A program made the position numbers and the translations under genes. From Pseudoalteromonas gelatinilytica (GTDB lineage: Bacteria > Pseudomonadota > Gammaproteobacteria > Enterobacterales > Alteromonadaceae): DNA of 64,000 nucleotides. Shown in pieces: positions 17,283 to 25,313 of this stretch. Under the pieces are notes generated by a model. The model had not been told where the DNA came from, did not search any database, and was given only the letters and a program-made list of their open reading frames with translations. The stretch lies in contig NZ_LRRU01000022.1 of the NCBI RefSeq assembly GCF_001641615.1, positions 186,001 to 250,000 of the forward strand. The letters run 5' to 3'. Numbering within the stretch: position 1 is the stretch's first letter; each line of letters starts with the position of its first letter.

Positions 17283-17300
17283 TGGCACTTGCGGCGGCAA
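17283..17300 (+). promoter_or_regulatory. TGGCAC element before fliK, sigma-54-like but with off spacing
   Basis: TGGCAC (17283-17288) is an exact match to the -24 block and sits 51 bases before fliK. The nearest GC that could be a -12 is 11, not 10, bases from the GG, so function is doubtful. Confidence 0.25.
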
Positions 17301-17338
17301 ATTGCCTCATTTCTTTAGGTTACTAGGTTAGGTGAATT

Positions 17339-19768
17339 ATGGCGATCAGTGATATCAATTTGCAGGTTAAAACTGAGCAAGGTACTGGTTTTTCAGGCAA
17401 AGACATAGAGTCTAACGAAAAAGCATCGGGATTAAGCTTTTTAACTTCACTCACAGAAGCAAGTGAAGCGGCAAACGCGCATGCAAGTACCAAATCTCAA
17501 CCAAAAAGTGATACCGACACCGACACTGACTCTGTTGATGAAACTAAAGCTATTAGTCTTTCTGAAGAGCCTAAATCAGATGCCAAATTAGGTGATGAGA
17601 ACACAACTAGTGATGCTAAAGTTGCAACTGCTACCACGTCTACAGAGCAGCAATCTAAAACAAGTCCAGATATTCGTAATGAAGCTGTAACTAAAGAGCA
17701 AGGCGATGAACTCGCCCTTGTCGAAGACGAAGAAAATTCATTACTTTCACAAATAAATGCAGCTCAAGCAATGAGTACGAAAGTTAATAAACTGATTGGA
17801 AATAATGAGTTTAGTCCGGTGGTTGTTGATAAAAAGCCAACCCCAATCGATACTATTACACCGGTTATACCGTCACCGATGACAGAGGTTGCAAAGACCG
17901 ATGATTCAAAAATCGTAGCACAAGATGACAATTCTGTATCAAGCTTATTACACAAGTCAAAAGTTGCGACAGCGGTTGATAGCCAACTAAAAGCGATGGG
18001 TGATTTACCGCCAAAAGATAGCGTGACCCCCATTGTTGATAGCCCATTAACCGATAAAGAAAAGCAGGGTGTGTCTGCTGTTAATACGCCTGATACAAAA
18101 CCTCAGGTGGCTAACATTGCCAGTGCAGCACAAGTAATTGACAGTAAAGAAACAGCAGTTGATGTAGACGCTCTTTTAAATAGCGCCAAAAAACAATCAG
18201 CGAATGTAGACACATTAAAATCATCTGAAGAAAAAGTGCCTGATACAAATGAGACAAGCAAAGTTGCTTTAAACAAACTACTTAGCGATACAGATAATGG
18301 CACTCAAAGTGATGTGAAAACGGCTGATGTGACGGCAAAGCAAGCACAAAACAACGGTGATAAGTCAGCGGTAAATCTAGCTACTGATGAGTTGGTAGTT
18401 CAAAAAAGCGATGCAGCAAGCGCAGCGAGAACATCAGACAAACCAACTGACGCAGCAATCAAGTTAGAACTAGCATTTACAGAAAAACCAGTAACAGATA
18501 AGTCAATCGTTAGCCTATTTGCAAAAGTGCAAAGTGGTGATGGACAAACGGTAAGTGAGTTCGCTAAGGGGTTATCTTTAACGTCTGAACAACAAAAGCA
18601 ACTTGAGCAACAAATAAATCAACTAAAAGCTGATAACAAGCTTGGTGCTGATGAGGTGGCAACAATCAAGTCGCTATTGACTGATGTGATGAGTAGTAAG
18701 CCTACAACACAAACTACACAGAGTGTTGTATCACAACAAGCTGTAGAGCCAGAAATTGCTGATGACAGTCAGACGCAGCAAGACGTTAAACTCGCAGATA
18801 ATAAAGCCCTTGATAGCAAACTGCCTGCAAGCGTAGAAAAGCAGCTTACTGCTCTTAGTAAAGATGAACAGCAAGCACTGTTAAACAAAGTGAATGCTCA
18901 GCTTCAAACGCTAACGCCGGGCACAGCTCAGTACGAAAAATTATCTGCGGCACAAACGGTGCTTACAGAGGCAATTAATACCCCTGCAACAGCCAGTACA
19001 GCGATGCCAGTAAGTGCAGTAACGGTCAATGCTGAAAATAATAAAGCGAAACAAAATAACACAGCGCAAGTTGCAGCGCAGGTGAGTGAAGCGATTGCTG
19101 GTGAAGACGTCACCGCAGAGCAAGAGGTTAAGCTCAATAGCGAACGCACCCAAGAGGCAGTGACGCCCCGTGTGGCGCAATTATTTAATCAATTAACGGC
19201 GCCATTGAATACGGCGACTCAAACTGGTGCTTATGAAGTGGCGCATCAGCAATATGAGCAAGCGCTTGATGTACAAACAATGCATACGCAAACAACACAA
19301 ACGCAGGCTCAATCTAAATCAGTGAGCGTTGACCCTGGTGTAATGCAAGCGATAAACATCATAAAAAGTGATGCAGCGAAGATGCTTCAAGAGCGCGTGA
19401 GTGCATTATTAAATATTAATAATAAAGAAGCTGAAATTCGCTTAGACCCGCCAGAAATGGGCAGTATGCAAATTCGTATACGTAGTGATGCTGAGCAAGC
19501 TCAAATTAATTTTGTAGTGCAAAATCAGCAGGCTAAAGAGGCATTAGAGCAGTCAATGCCACGTTTAAGAGAAATGTTAGCACAACAAGGGATTGAGCTG
19601 GGTGAGAGCAGTATTCAGCAAGGTAGCCCTGAGCAACAAGATGGGCAGTCAGGGCAGGGGCAGTTCGCTGGAAATCAACAAACAGATGAGCAACAACCAG
19701 AAGTATCAGCGCAAAGCTCAGAAACTTCTCGACAACAATCGTCATCATCAATAGATTACTATGCATAA
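17339..19768 (+). CDS. fliK: Flagellar hook-length control protein FliK
   Basis: FliK is the secreted ruler that sets hook length and switches export specificity through FlhB. The 809-residue protein is about twice the enterobacterial length. Most of it is low-complexity Ser/Thr/Asp/Lys/Gln-rich sequence. The conserved part is the C-terminal hook domain near residues 680-760: EIRLDPPEMGSMQIRIRSD, then NFVVQNQQAKEALEQSMPRL and REMLAQQGIELGESSIQQG. A Gln/Ser-rich tail follows. It lies between fliJ and fliL in the usual place. A second FliK-like gene is at 39804-42587. Confidence 0.93.
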   Translation: MAISDINLQVKTEQGTGFSGKDIESNEKASGLSFLTSLTEASEAANAHASTKSQPKSDTDTDTDSVDETKAISLSEEPKSDAKLGDENTTSDAKVATATTSTEQQSKTSPDIRNEAVTKEQGDELALVEDEENSLLSQINAAQAMSTKVNKLIGNNEFSPVVVDKKPTPIDTITPVIPSPMTEVAKTDDSKIVAQDDNSVSSLLHKSKVATAVDSQLKAMGDLPPKDSVTPIVDSPLTDKEKQGVSAVNTPDTKPQVANIASAAQVIDSKETAVDVDALLNSAKKQSANVDTLKSSEEKVPDTNETSKVALNKLLSDTDNGTQSDVKTADVTAKQAQNNGDKSAVNLATDELVVQKSDAASAARTSDKPTDAAIKLELAFTEKPVTDKSIVSLFAKVQSGDGQTVSEFAKGLSLTSEQQKQLEQQINQLKADNKLGADEVATIKSLLTDVMSSKPTTQTTQSVVSQQAVEPEIADDSQTQQDVKLADNKALDSKLPASVEKQLTALSKDEQQALLNKVNAQLQTLTPGTAQYEKLSAAQTVLTEAINTPATASTAMPVSAVTVNAENNKAKQNNTAQVAAQVSEAIAGEDVTAEQEVKLNSERTQEAVTPRVAQLFNQLTAPLNTATQTGAYEVAHQQYEQALDVQTMHTQTTQTQAQSKSVSVDPGVMQAINIIKSDAAKMLQERVSALLNINNKEAEIRLDPPEMGSMQIRIRSDAEQAQINFVVQNQQAKEALEQSMPRLREMLAQQGIELGESSIQQGSPEQQDGQSGQGQFAGNQQTDEQQPEVSAQSSETSRQQSSSSIDYYA

Positions 19769-19794
19769 GTCCTGCTATTATAAGAAATAAAATA

Positions 19795-19824
19795 GTTACA
19801 GCATGATGAGCTAATAGCTGTAAC
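19795..19824 (+). repeat. Inverted repeat between fliK and fliL
   Basis: GTTACAGC (19795-19802) and GCTGTAAC (19817-19824) are perfect 8-base arms with a 14-base loop, ending 4 bases before the fliL ribosome site. There is no T-tract, so it is not a typical terminator. It could affect mRNA processing or fliL translation. Confidence 0.4.
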
Positions 19825-19840
19825 GCTGAAGGAATTGACA

Positions 19841-20362
19841 ATGGCCGAAGAAGCAAATTTAGAAATAGAAGATACAGGTAAAGGCAAAAAGAAGCTGATT
19901 ATCATCATTGCTGCTGTAGTGTTGATTGTTGGTGCAGCAGCAGGTTACTTTTTGTTTATGGGTGGTGATGCTCCGGAAGAGAGTTTGGCAGATGAAACAA
20001 CCGCTGCTGAGGTTGCTGCACCATCAAGTTCGGCACAAGTTGGCTCAGCCCTTTATGTAGCCATGCCACGTCCATTTGTTTTTAACGTGCCAGGCGCTAG
20101 CCGCGACCGAATCGTGCAGATAAAAGTACAGTTGCTAGTGCGTGGTGAAGTAAATGAAGAAACTGCGAAAAAGCATATTCCACTTATCGAAAGTACATTG
20201 TTAAGCGTACTTTCTACCACGACAGCTGATGAATTAGGTACCAGCGAAGGTAAAGAATCAGTGCGTGTAGCAGCACTTGAAAAAGTGCAATCAGCATTAA
20301 ATGATGTTGAAGGCAGCAAAGTGATTGAGCGGGTATTATTTACCGGCTTTGTGATGCAATAA
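19841..20362 (+). CDS. fliL: Flagellar basal body-associated protein FliL
   Basis: FliL is an inner-membrane protein that surrounds or supports the stator. The 173-residue protein has a short cytoplasmic N terminus, one membrane segment near residues 18-40 (KLIIIIAAVVLIVGAAAGYFLF), an acidic linker, and a periplasmic domain starting at ALYVAMPRPFVFNVPG. I use the ATG at 19841, 6 bases after AAGGAA; the upstream in-frame TTG is less likely. It is followed closely by fliM. Confidence 0.93.
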   Translation: MAEEANLEIEDTGKGKKKLIIIIAAVVLIVGAAAGYFLFMGGDAPEESLADETTAAEVAAPSSSAQVGSALYVAMPRPFVFNVPGASRDRIVQIKVQLLVRGEVNEETAKKHIPLIESTLLSVLSTTTADELGTSEGKESVRVAALEKVQSALNDVEGSKVIERVLFTGFVMQ

Positions 20363-20371
20363 GGGGTCAGC

Positions 20372-21463
20372 GTGAGCGATTTATTATCTCAAGACGAAAT
20401 TGATGCGCTCTTACACGGCGTTGATGAAGTCGAAGAGGAAGATATTCACGACGGTGATGATTTAGACAGTAATACTCTACAGTATGACTTCTCATCACAA
20501 GATCGTATTGTCCGTGGTCGTATGCCGACCTTGGAAATCGTGAATGAACGTTTTGCCCGTCATATGCGAATTAGCCTATTTAATATGATGCGCCGCACCG
20601 CTGAGGTGTCAATTAACGGCGTGCAGATGATTAAGTTTGGCGAATACATCCATACCTTATTCGTGCCAACCAGCTTAAACATGGTCCGTTTTCGTCCGTT
20701 AAAAGGGACTGGCTTAATTACCATGGAAGCGCGTTTAGTATTCATTTTGGTGGATAACTTCTTTGGTGGTGATGGCCGTTATCATGCAAAAATTGAAGGC
20801 CGTGAATTTACCCCAACAGAGCGCCGTATCGTACAAATGCTGCTTAAAATCATCTTTGAAGATTATAAAGAAGCATGGGCACCAGTTATGGACGTGTCTT
20901 TTGAGTACCTTGACTCAGAAGTAAACCCTGCAATGGCTAACATCGTAAGTCCGACCGAAGTCGTTGTTATTAGCTCTTTCCATATTGAGCTTGACGGTGG
21001 GGGTGGTGATTTCCATATCGCATTACCTTACTCAATGCTTGAGCCAATCCGTGAATTACTTGATGCTGGTGTGCAATCAGACACTGAAGATACCGACTTG
21101 CGTTGGAGTAAGGCACTGCGTGATGAAATCATGGATGTTGAAGTGGATTTATCAACGCAATTACTTGAAGTTGATTTAACGCTGCAACAAATCATGGAGC
21201 TTAAAGCTGGCGATATTATCCCTGTTGAAATGCCAGAACATATCACCGTATTTATTGAAGAGCTGCCGACCTTTAGAGCGAAAATGGGTCGTTCTCGTGA
21301 CAATGTGGCACTCCAAATTAGCGAAAAAATTAAACGCCCTGAATCAGTTAAGTCAGAACTACATGTGTTCACAAAAGGTGGCAAAAAACTGGATTCAGAT
21401 GCAGAATTAGCAGAACTAGAAGAAGATCTACATTTATCTGAAGGTGTAGATTTAGACTGGTAG
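20372..21463 (+). CDS. fliM: Flagellar motor switch protein FliM
   Basis: FliM is the C-ring protein that binds CheY-P. The 363-residue protein starts with the conserved CheY-binding peptide LLSQDEIDALLHGV (residues 3-16). The middle domain includes GGDGR and the EFTPTERRIVQMLL stretch. The C-terminal SpoA domain is LTLQQIMELKAGDIIPVEMPEH. The start is GTG with AAGGGG upstream. It is followed by fliN. Confidence 0.96.
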   Translation: MSDLLSQDEIDALLHGVDEVEEEDIHDGDDLDSNTLQYDFSSQDRIVRGRMPTLEIVNERFARHMRISLFNMMRRTAEVSINGVQMIKFGEYIHTLFVPTSLNMVRFRPLKGTGLITMEARLVFILVDNFFGGDGRYHAKIEGREFTPTERRIVQMLLKIIFEDYKEAWAPVMDVSFEYLDSEVNPAMANIVSPTEVVVISSFHIELDGGGGDFHIALPYSMLEPIRELLDAGVQSDTEDTDLRWSKALRDEIMDVEVDLSTQLLEVDLTLQQIMELKAGDIIPVEMPEHITVFIEELPTFRAKMGRSRDNVALQISEKIKRPESVKSELHVFTKGGKKLDSDAELAELEEDLHLSEGVDLDW

Positions 21464-21485
21464 TCGATTTATAAGGTTAAACATA

Positions 21486-21887
21486 ATGAGTGATGATCAA
21501 GATACAATGGACGAATGGGCAGCGGCCTTAGCCGAAGCTGAGGAAGCCGAAAATGCCTCAAGCGATGCTGCTGTGGCAGAGCTTGATGAATTAAAAGATG
21601 AGAGACATGAGCTCTCTGGCGATGAAAAACGCAAACTCGATACCATCTTAGACATTCCCGTCACTATTTCGATGGAAGTGGGTCGTTCAAAAATCAATAT
21701 TCGTAATTTACTACAGCTAAACCAAGGTTCAGTGGTTGAACTAGACCGTGTTGCTGGTGAGCCTCTTGATGTGTTGGTTAATGGGACGCTTATCGCTCAC
21801 GGTGAAGTCGTTGTGGTAAACGATAAGTTTGGTATTCGTTTAACTGACGTTATTAGCCAAGTTGAACGTATTAAAAAGTTACGATGA
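21486..21887 (+). CDS. fliN: Flagellar motor switch protein FliN
   Basis: FliN is the lowest C-ring component and docks FliH. The 133-residue protein has an acidic, variable N terminus and a C-terminal SpoA fold: ILDIPVTISMEVGRSKINIRNLLQLNQGSVVELDRVAGEPLDVLVNGTLIAHGEVVVVNDKFGIRLTD is one continuous match to the family, from about residue 56. Its end overlaps fliO by 4 bases. Confidence 0.96.
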   Translation: MSDDQDTMDEWAAALAEAEEAENASSDAAVAELDELKDERHELSGDEKRKLDTILDIPVTISMEVGRSKINIRNLLQLNQGSVVELDRVAGEPLDVLVNGTLIAHGEVVVVNDKFGIRLTDVISQVERIKKLR

Positions 21888-22267
21888 ATGTGTTAATCGC
21901 TTTAGCGAGTGCGTCGAGCACTGCATTTCCAACGGCATCACCGACGGCAGATTTACTGTCTATGGTGATGTCTTTGCTTTTAGTGTTGGTCGTTATTGTT
22001 GCATTGGCTTTTTTGGTAAAAAAATTAAACCCAAATCTTGCCAATAGTGATGAGTTTAAAGTTGTGCGTAGTTTGCCTTTGGGCTCTCGTGAACGCTTAA
22101 TGGTCATTGAAATTGATAACGCTCAGCACTTAATTGGTGTGACCCCGCACAGTATTAATTACCTGCACAAGCTAGAAACACCATTACAAGAAAAAGAATT
22201 GCCAGAGCTTGCTAAAAAATTTGGTAAGTTACTGAACCCACAATCACCTTCAAATAAAAAGAATTAA
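21884..22267 (+). CDS. fliO: Flagellar biosynthetic protein FliO
   Basis: FliO helps assemble the FliP ring of the export gate. The 127-residue protein has one membrane segment near residues 23-44 (LLSMVMSLLLVLVVIVALAFLV) followed by the cytoplasmic part EFKVVRSLPLGSRERLMVIEI and LIGVTPHSINYLHKL. It overlaps fliN by 4 bases and precedes fliP. Confidence 0.92.
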   Translation: MNVLIALASASSTAFPTASPTADLLSMVMSLLLVLVVIVALAFLVKKLNPNLANSDEFKVVRSLPLGSRERLMVIEIDNAQHLIGVTPHSINYLHKLETPLQEKELPELAKKFGKLLNPQSPSNKKN

Positions 22268-22271
22268 CGCT

Positions 22272-23012
22272 ATGATCAAGTGGATACTTATTTTAGCAAG
22301 TGTGTTATTTCTGCCATCAGTTAATGCTGAGGGTATAGAAGCACTGACCATTACCACCAACCCTGATGGTTCTCAAGATTACTCTGTGACGCTACAAGTG
22401 TTAGCGATAATGACAGCGCTGAGTTTTATCCCAGCTGCGGTCATTATGATGACATCATTCACTCGGATCATTGTGGTATTGGCTATTTTGCGTCAAGCAA
22501 TCGGTCTGCAACAAACTCCATCGAATCAAATATTGTTAGGTATGTCACTGTTTTTAAGTATCTTTATTATGGCGCCAATTTATCAACAGGTGAATGAGCG
22601 TGCTATAGAGCCTTACTTAAATGAACAGGTTACCTCCGTGCAAGCGTTAGAGCTTGCCAAAGAGCCAATGAAGGCGTTTATGCTTTCGCAAGTTAGGGTT
22701 AAAGATTTAGAAACCTTCGCGAAAATAGCCGGTTACGACAAACTCGATTCGCCAGAAGACACGCCGCTTATTGTGTTGATCCCTGCGTTTGTTACCAGCG
22801 AACTGCAAACAGCCTTTATCATTGGCTTTATGTTTTTTATCCCATTTTTGATTGTGGATTTAGTCGTCGCTTCGGTATTAATGGCAATGGGTATGATGAT
22901 GCTTTCACCAATGATTGTGTCGTTACCCTTTAAGATCATGCTATTTGTGTTAGTGGATGGTTGGAGCCTAGTAATGGGCACGCTTGCGAAGAGTTTTGGG
23001 CTTGGGGTATAG
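22272..23012 (+). CDS. fliP: Flagellar biosynthetic protein FliP
   Basis: FliP is a core subunit of the export gate. The 246-residue protein has a cleavable signal peptide (KWILILASVLFLPSVNAEG), as FliP usually does, and four membrane segments. Conserved stretches are MTSFTRIIVVLAILRQAIGLQQTPSNQ and the C-terminal GMMMLSPMIVSLPFKIMLFVLVDGW. Length and position between fliO and fliQ are standard. Confidence 0.96.
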   Translation: MIKWILILASVLFLPSVNAEGIEALTITTNPDGSQDYSVTLQVLAIMTALSFIPAAVIMMTSFTRIIVVLAILRQAIGLQQTPSNQILLGMSLFLSIFIMAPIYQQVNERAIEPYLNEQVTSVQALELAKEPMKAFMLSQVRVKDLETFAKIAGYDKLDSPEDTPLIVLIPAFVTSELQTAFIIGFMFFIPFLIVDLVVASVLMAMGMMMLSPMIVSLPFKIMLFVLVDGWSLVMGTLAKSFGLGV

Positions 23013-23052
23013 CGATGCAATTCAAGGCACTTAATTAGGTCGGAGGCACAAA

Positions 23053-23322
23053 ATGGAACCAGAAATTTTTGTCGATATACTAAGTGATGCTTTGTTTTTA
23101 GTCATTAAATTAGTATCGGCTATTGTGGTGCCAGGCTTGTTAGTTGGTCTTGTTGTTGCTGTTTTCCAAGCGGCAACCTCAATCAATGAGCAAACATTAA
23201 GCTTTTTACCACGCTTACTAATCACTATCAGTGCGCTTATTGTTGGCGGTCACTGGTTTACCCAAGAACTCATGGATTATTTTATTCGATTAGTGATGTC
23301 GATACCGGAGATTGCAGGCTAA
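23053..23322 (+). CDS. fliQ: Flagellar biosynthetic protein FliQ
   Basis: FliQ is a small two-helix membrane subunit of the export gate. The 89-residue protein has the conserved ATSINEQTLSFLPRLL between its hydrophobic segments, near residues 39-54. The ribosome site GGAGG lies just upstream of the ATG. It is followed directly by fliR, with no gap. Confidence 0.95.
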   Translation: MEPEIFVDILSDALFLVIKLVSAIVVPGLLVGLVVAVFQAATSINEQTLSFLPRLLITISALIVGGHWFTQELMDYFIRLVMSIPEIAG

Positions 23323-24102
23323 ATGGAATTTCCGTTTGCTGTCATCATTCAATGGCTCAGCGACTTTTTGCTGCCTTTGGTGCGTATTAGTTCCATGATT
23401 ATGATCATGGCAGGGCTTGGCGCCAGGAATGTACCAACCCGTATTAAGCTAGGTTTAGCTGTGGTGGTCACCTTTGTCGCTGTGCCTATGCTGCCGCAAG
23501 CAACTTTTAATAATCTGTTCTCGTTTGAAATGGTTCTTGTGGTAATTCAGCAAATGCTGATTGGTGTGGCAATCGGGTTCGCATCAACCTTACTCCTTAA
23601 TACCTTTGTTCTTGCTGGACAAATACTTGCGATGCAAACCGGTCTTGGTTTTGCGTCTGTTGTTGACCCATCAAATGGCTTAAACGTGCCAGCAGTTGGT
23701 CAGTTTTATTTGATTCTGGCGACCTTACTGTTTTTTGTTTTTAATGGTCATTTAATGATGATCCAAATGGTCATTCATAGTTTTGAAGTCTTACCAATCG
23801 ATGGTAATTGGTGGTCAGTTGATCACTACTGGGATATCGTTACGTGGGGTGGCTGGATGTTCACTACCGCTTTGGTACTTGCTTTAGCACCACTGACAGC
23901 CATGCTGGTGATTAACATGTCGTTTGGTGTAATGACCCGTGCAGCACCGCAGTTAAATATTTTTTCGATTGGTTTTCCGTTTACCTTAGTGGCAGGGCTC
24001 GTGATTATTTGGGCAACGCTAGGTAACTTCATGACTCAATTTGAGTTTCAGTGGTTAAAAATGGTTGAGTTAATGTGCAGCCTTGTTGGTTGTACACCTT
24101 AG
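23323..24102 (+). CDS. fliR: Flagellar biosynthetic protein FliR
   Basis: FliR completes the FliPQR export gate. The 259-residue membrane protein has about six hydrophobic segments. Family stretches include ARNVPTRIKLGLAVVVTFVA, then MQTGLGFASVVDPSNGLNVP and MTRAAPQLNIFSIGFP. The ATG follows the fliQ stop directly. Confidence 0.95.
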   Translation: MEFPFAVIIQWLSDFLLPLVRISSMIMIMAGLGARNVPTRIKLGLAVVVTFVAVPMLPQATFNNLFSFEMVLVVIQQMLIGVAIGFASTLLLNTFVLAGQILAMQTGLGFASVVDPSNGLNVPAVGQFYLILATLLFFVFNGHLMMIQMVIHSFEVLPIDGNWWSVDHYWDIVTWGGWMFTTALVLALAPLTAMLVINMSFGVMTRAAPQLNIFSIGFPFTLVAGLVIIWATLGNFMTQFEFQWLKMVELMCSLVGCTP

Positions 24103-24111
24103 GAGCACGCC

Positions 24112-25242
24112 ATGGCTGAAGATTCAGGTCAAGAAAAAACCGAAGAACCCACCGGGAAAAAAATAGACGACGCCAAGAAAAAGGGTCAGGTTGCTCGCTC
24201 GAAAGAGCTAGGCACCATGTTCGTACTTATCTTCTCGGCAGTCTCGCTATTGCTGTATGGCCCTGAAATTGGCAAAGGTCTGTATAATGTGATGGGGCGT
24301 TTATTAAGCCTTAATCGCAATGAAACCTACGATACCACTAAGATGTTTTCAGTGTGGGGCATAGTCGCAGATGCGTTATTATTCCCCATGGCTATGTTCG
24401 TATTGATCATCGTAATAGCTGCATTTATTGGTAATACGCTCTTAGGAGGCTATAACTTCAGTTGGCAAGCGGCAGCACCAAAAGCAAGTAAAATGTCGCC
24501 TGCAAAAGGCATTAAACGTATGCTCGGCCCGCAAGCAGGGGTAGAGCTGGTTAAGTCAATTTTAAAATTTGTTGTGGTTGCCGGTTTTGCGGTGTTCTTA
24601 ATTAATACCTTTTTCGATGAAATTCTGCATTTAAGTATTGAAAGCGCGCCGGGTAATTTTATTCATGCTCTCGAAATCCTATCTTGGATGTTCTTAGGTT
24701 TGACTTGTACTTTGATACTCATTGCTGCGATTGATGCCCCTTATCAAAGCCATAAGCACCACAAACAGCTTAAAATGACCCTACAAGAGGTGAAAGACGA
24801 ATATAAAAACTCTGAGGGTGATCCGCAAATAAAAGCCCGTATCCGTCGTACACAGCGTGAAATGTCGCAAAGACGGATGATGCAAGATGTACCCGATGCT
24901 GATGTTATCGTAACCAACCCGACGCACTACTCAGTCGCGCTTAAGTACGACACAGCCAAGGCTGGCGCACCAATTGTGATTGCCAAAGGGGTCGATGAGC
25001 TTGCCATGCAAATTCGTAAAGTAGGTAAGGGGAATGATGTCCCCATTGTTGAATCGCCAATGCTTACACGTGCCCTGTATCACACCACCGATGTCGGCCA
25101 TCAAATACCCGATCAGCTATTCACTGCTGTTGCGCAAGTTCTGGCTTATGTCTTCCAGTTAAAACGCTTCCAAAAAGGACGTGGAAAACGCCCTGTACCA
25201 CTCAATAAAAAGCTCCCAATACCCGATGCTTATAAATATTAA
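24112..25242 (+). CDS. flhB: Flagellar export switch protein FlhB
   Basis: FlhB controls the switch from rod/hook to filament export. The 376-residue protein starts EDSGQEKTEEPTGKKIDDA, typical of the family. It has four membrane segments and the autocleavage site NPTH near residue 267 in VIVTNPTHYSVALKYD. After it comes the FlhB-CC domain (GVDELAMQIRKVGKGNDVPIVE). A free-standing homologue of this last part is encoded at 39490-39798. Confidence 0.96.
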   Translation: MAEDSGQEKTEEPTGKKIDDAKKKGQVARSKELGTMFVLIFSAVSLLLYGPEIGKGLYNVMGRLLSLNRNETYDTTKMFSVWGIVADALLFPMAMFVLIIVIAAFIGNTLLGGYNFSWQAAAPKASKMSPAKGIKRMLGPQAGVELVKSILKFVVVAGFAVFLINTFFDEILHLSIESAPGNFIHALEILSWMFLGLTCTLILIAAIDAPYQSHKHHKQLKMTLQEVKDEYKNSEGDPQIKARIRRTQREMSQRRMMQDVPDADVIVTNPTHYSVALKYDTAKAGAPIVIAKGVDELAMQIRKVGKGNDVPIVESPMLTRALYHTTDVGHQIPDQLFTAVAQVLAYVFQLKRFQKGRGKRPVPLNKKLPIPDAYKY

Positions 25243-25259
25243 TAAGTAGCAATGTAACT

Positions 25260-25275
25260 TGGAATAGTTATTGCA
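25260..25275 (+). promoter_or_regulatory. Sigma-54 (-24/-12) promoter of flhA
   Basis: TGGAATAGTTATTGCA has GG and GC exactly 10 bases apart with a full TTGCA -12 block. It lies 38 bases before the flhA ATG, and marks the start of the flhA-flhF-flhG-fliA transcript. Confidence 0.7.
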
Positions 25276-25313
25276 AATTCCGTGTAGTGTCAATTTTTTG
25301 AAATTGTTGAATT

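Noticed and set aside
19533..19856. Hydrophobic minus-strand frame at the fliK end
   Set aside because: Reads the Gln-rich fliK tail in antisense, which gives Leu-rich sequence by chance; no homology or ribosome site.
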